Position numbers and translations under genes: made by a program. From the NCBI GenBank assembly GCA_937928195.1, contig CALEYZ010000094.1, forward strand, positions 1-14,813: a stretch of 14,813 bases of DNA, given 5' to 3'. The DNA is from an uncultured Limnohabitans sp. GTDB lineage: Bacteria; Pseudomonadota; Gammaproteobacteria; Burkholderiales; Burkholderiaceae_C. Positions 13,678 to 14,813 of the stretch are shown piece by piece. Under the pieces are notes generated by a model, which worked only from the letters and a program-made list of their open reading frames with translations, was not told where the DNA came from and made no database searches. The number at the start of each line of letters is the position of its first letter. The first letter of the stretch is position 1.

Positions 13678-14813
13678 TTACTTGCCACGCAGGTCCAGCA
13701 CGCGCTTGGCCTTGCCTTGGCTGCGCTCAATGCCACCTTCGGCGCGCAAGTCAATCTCGACGCTAGAGCCAATGTAGACCTTGATTTCGTGCTGCAACAT
13801 CTTGGCGGCAGCACGGGCTTCCATGCTGTCGGGCTTCATGCCTGAACGCGTTTCAACGGCCACTTTCAAATTGTCCATGGGGCCTTCGCGCGTCAACACA
13901 CATTGGTAGTGCGGTGCCAACTCAGGGCGCTTCAAAATGAGCTCTTCAATTTGCGAGGGGAACACGTTCACGCCGCGAATGATCATCATGTCGTCGCTGC
14001 GGCCTGTGATTTTTTCCATGCGGCGCATGGTGCGTGCCGTGCCCGGCAACAAGCGTGTCAGGTCGCGCGTGCGATAACGGATGATGGGCAAAGCCTCTTT
14101 GGTCAAACTGGTGAACACCAACTCACCCATCTCGCCATCGGCCACGGGCTCACCCGTTTCGGGGTTGATGATTTCAGGATAGAAGTGGTCTTCCCAAATG
14201 GTGGGGCCATCTTTGGTTTCAATGCATTCGCTGGCCACGCCAGGGCCCATCACTTCTGACAAACCATAAATGTCGACGGCATCAATGCCCATGCGATGTT
14301 CAATGGCGGCACGCATGTCGTTGGTCCAAGGCTCAGCACCAAAAATGCCAATGCGCAAAGAGCTGCTGCGTGGGTCAATGCCTTGCCGCTCAAACTCATC
14401 GGCAATGGCCAACATGTAGCTGGGCGTGACCATGATGATCTCGGGTTTGAAGTCTTGAATGAGTTGCACTTGGCGCTCGGTTTGGCCGCCACCAAAAGGC
14501 ACCACCGTCAGACCCAGCTTTTCTGCACCGTAGTGGGCACCCAAACCGCCCGTGAACAAACCGTAGCCATAGCTCACATGCACCATGTCACCCGGCTTGG
14601 CACCGCCTGCGCGAATGCTTCGCGCCACCACAGTGGCCCAGGTGTCAATGTCGCGCTGCGTGTAACCGACCACCGTCGGTTTGCCGGTGGTACCACTGGA
14701 GGCATGAATGCGCGAGCAGCCCGAACGCGGCACCGCAAACATGCCGTAGGGGTAACTGTCACGCAAATCGGCTTTGGTTGTGAATGGAAACTTGGCCAAG
14801 TCAGCCAAAGATT
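13678..14813 (-). CDS. paaK: Phenylacetate-CoA ligase, 5'-truncated by the window edge
   Basis: The last 378 or so residues of an AMP-forming CoA ligase that activates phenylacetate to phenylacetyl-CoA, the entry step of the aerobic paa pathway. Visible motifs are the nucleotide loop SSGTTGKPTVVGYT, YGLSEVMGPGV, the RTRDLT hinge segment, GRSDDMMIIRGVNVFPSQIE and the C-terminal lysine region near GKAKRVLDL. PaaK proteins are usually about 430-440 residues, so some 55-60 N-terminal residues lie beyond base 14813. The reading frame is open to the edge; the TTG at 14808 is an internal leucine codon, not a start. No other paa gene is in the window. A related aryl-CoA ligase of the same family is possible. 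Confidence 0.9.
   Translation of the reverse strand, partial: SLADLAKFPFTTKADLRDSYPYGMFAVPRSGCSRIHASSGTTGKPTVVGYTQRDIDTWATVVARSIRAGGAKPGDMVHVSYGYGLFTGGLGAHYGAEKLGLTVVPFGGGQTERQVQLIQDFKPEIIMVTPSYMLAIADEFERQGIDPRSSSLRIGIFGAEPWTNDMRAAIEHRMGIDAVDIYGLSEVMGPGVASECIETKDGPTIWEDHFYPEIINPETGEPVADGEMGELVFTSLTKEALPIIRYRTRDLTRLLPGTARTMRRMEKITGRSDDMMIIRGVNVFPSQIEELILKRPELAPHYQCVLTREGPMDNLKVAVETRSGMKPDSMEARAAAKMLQHEIKVYIGSSVEIDLRAEGGIERSQGKAKRVLDLRGK

Noticed and set aside
14806..14808. TTG at 14808 as the start of the CoA ligase
   Set aside because: The frame stays open to the window edge and the product would lack about 60 conserved N-terminal residues; the gene is cut by the boundary.

Overview
The window looks like chromosomal DNA from a betaproteobacterium of the order Burkholderiales, most likely a Comamonadaceae-type freshwater or soil organism. 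This rests on protein character (a Bug-family tricarboxylate-type binding protein, a Burkholderia/Comamonas-like phthalate dioxygenase, a DUF3429 + DsbC + M61 + UbiH-like gene run), moderate GC and very tight packing. The genus is inference. I see no tRNA, rRNA, CRISPR, insertion sequence or integrase, and no gene-free stretch longer than about 160 bases.

Left edge (1-643): a YqaA/DedA-like membrane protein gene, rightward, behind an AT-rich leader that holds a 10-bp inverted repeat.

Catabolic block (644-7582): two divergent transcription units around a 158-bp control region (4722-4879). Leftward run a Rieske oxygenase, a periplasmic Bug-type binding protein, a 4,5-dihydroxyphthalate decarboxylase-like enzyme and a TauE/SafE-type membrane protein. 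Rightward run a phthalate dioxygenase reductase-like flavoprotein, a Gfo/Idh/MocA dehydrogenase and a MarR-type regulator. Together the four enzymes match the proteobacterial upper pathway phthalate -> cis-4,5-dihydrodiol -> 4,5-dihydroxyphthalate -> protocatechuate. The oxygenase has the metal ligands and two arginines (R207, R244) which, as I recall, bind phthalate in the structurally studied Comamonas enzyme. Protocatechuate ring-cleavage genes are not in the window. The control region holds back-to-back TTGACA -35 boxes and an imperfect palindrome over the leftward -10 that could be the MarR operator.

Housekeeping and mixed block (7579-13671): ychF (leftward, its stop overlapping that of the MarR gene), then a rightward run of five closely spaced genes: MobA-like nucleotidyltransferase, UbiH/VisC-type FAD monooxygenase, DsbC-type disulfide isomerase, DUF3429 membrane protein and M61 peptidase with a PDZ region. 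The functions are not obviously linked.

Right edge (13678-14813): the 3' part of a leftward phenylacetate-CoA ligase (paaK) gene whose start lies beyond the window. It is a second aromatic-acid function, but it is separated from the phthalate block and nothing here ties the two together.
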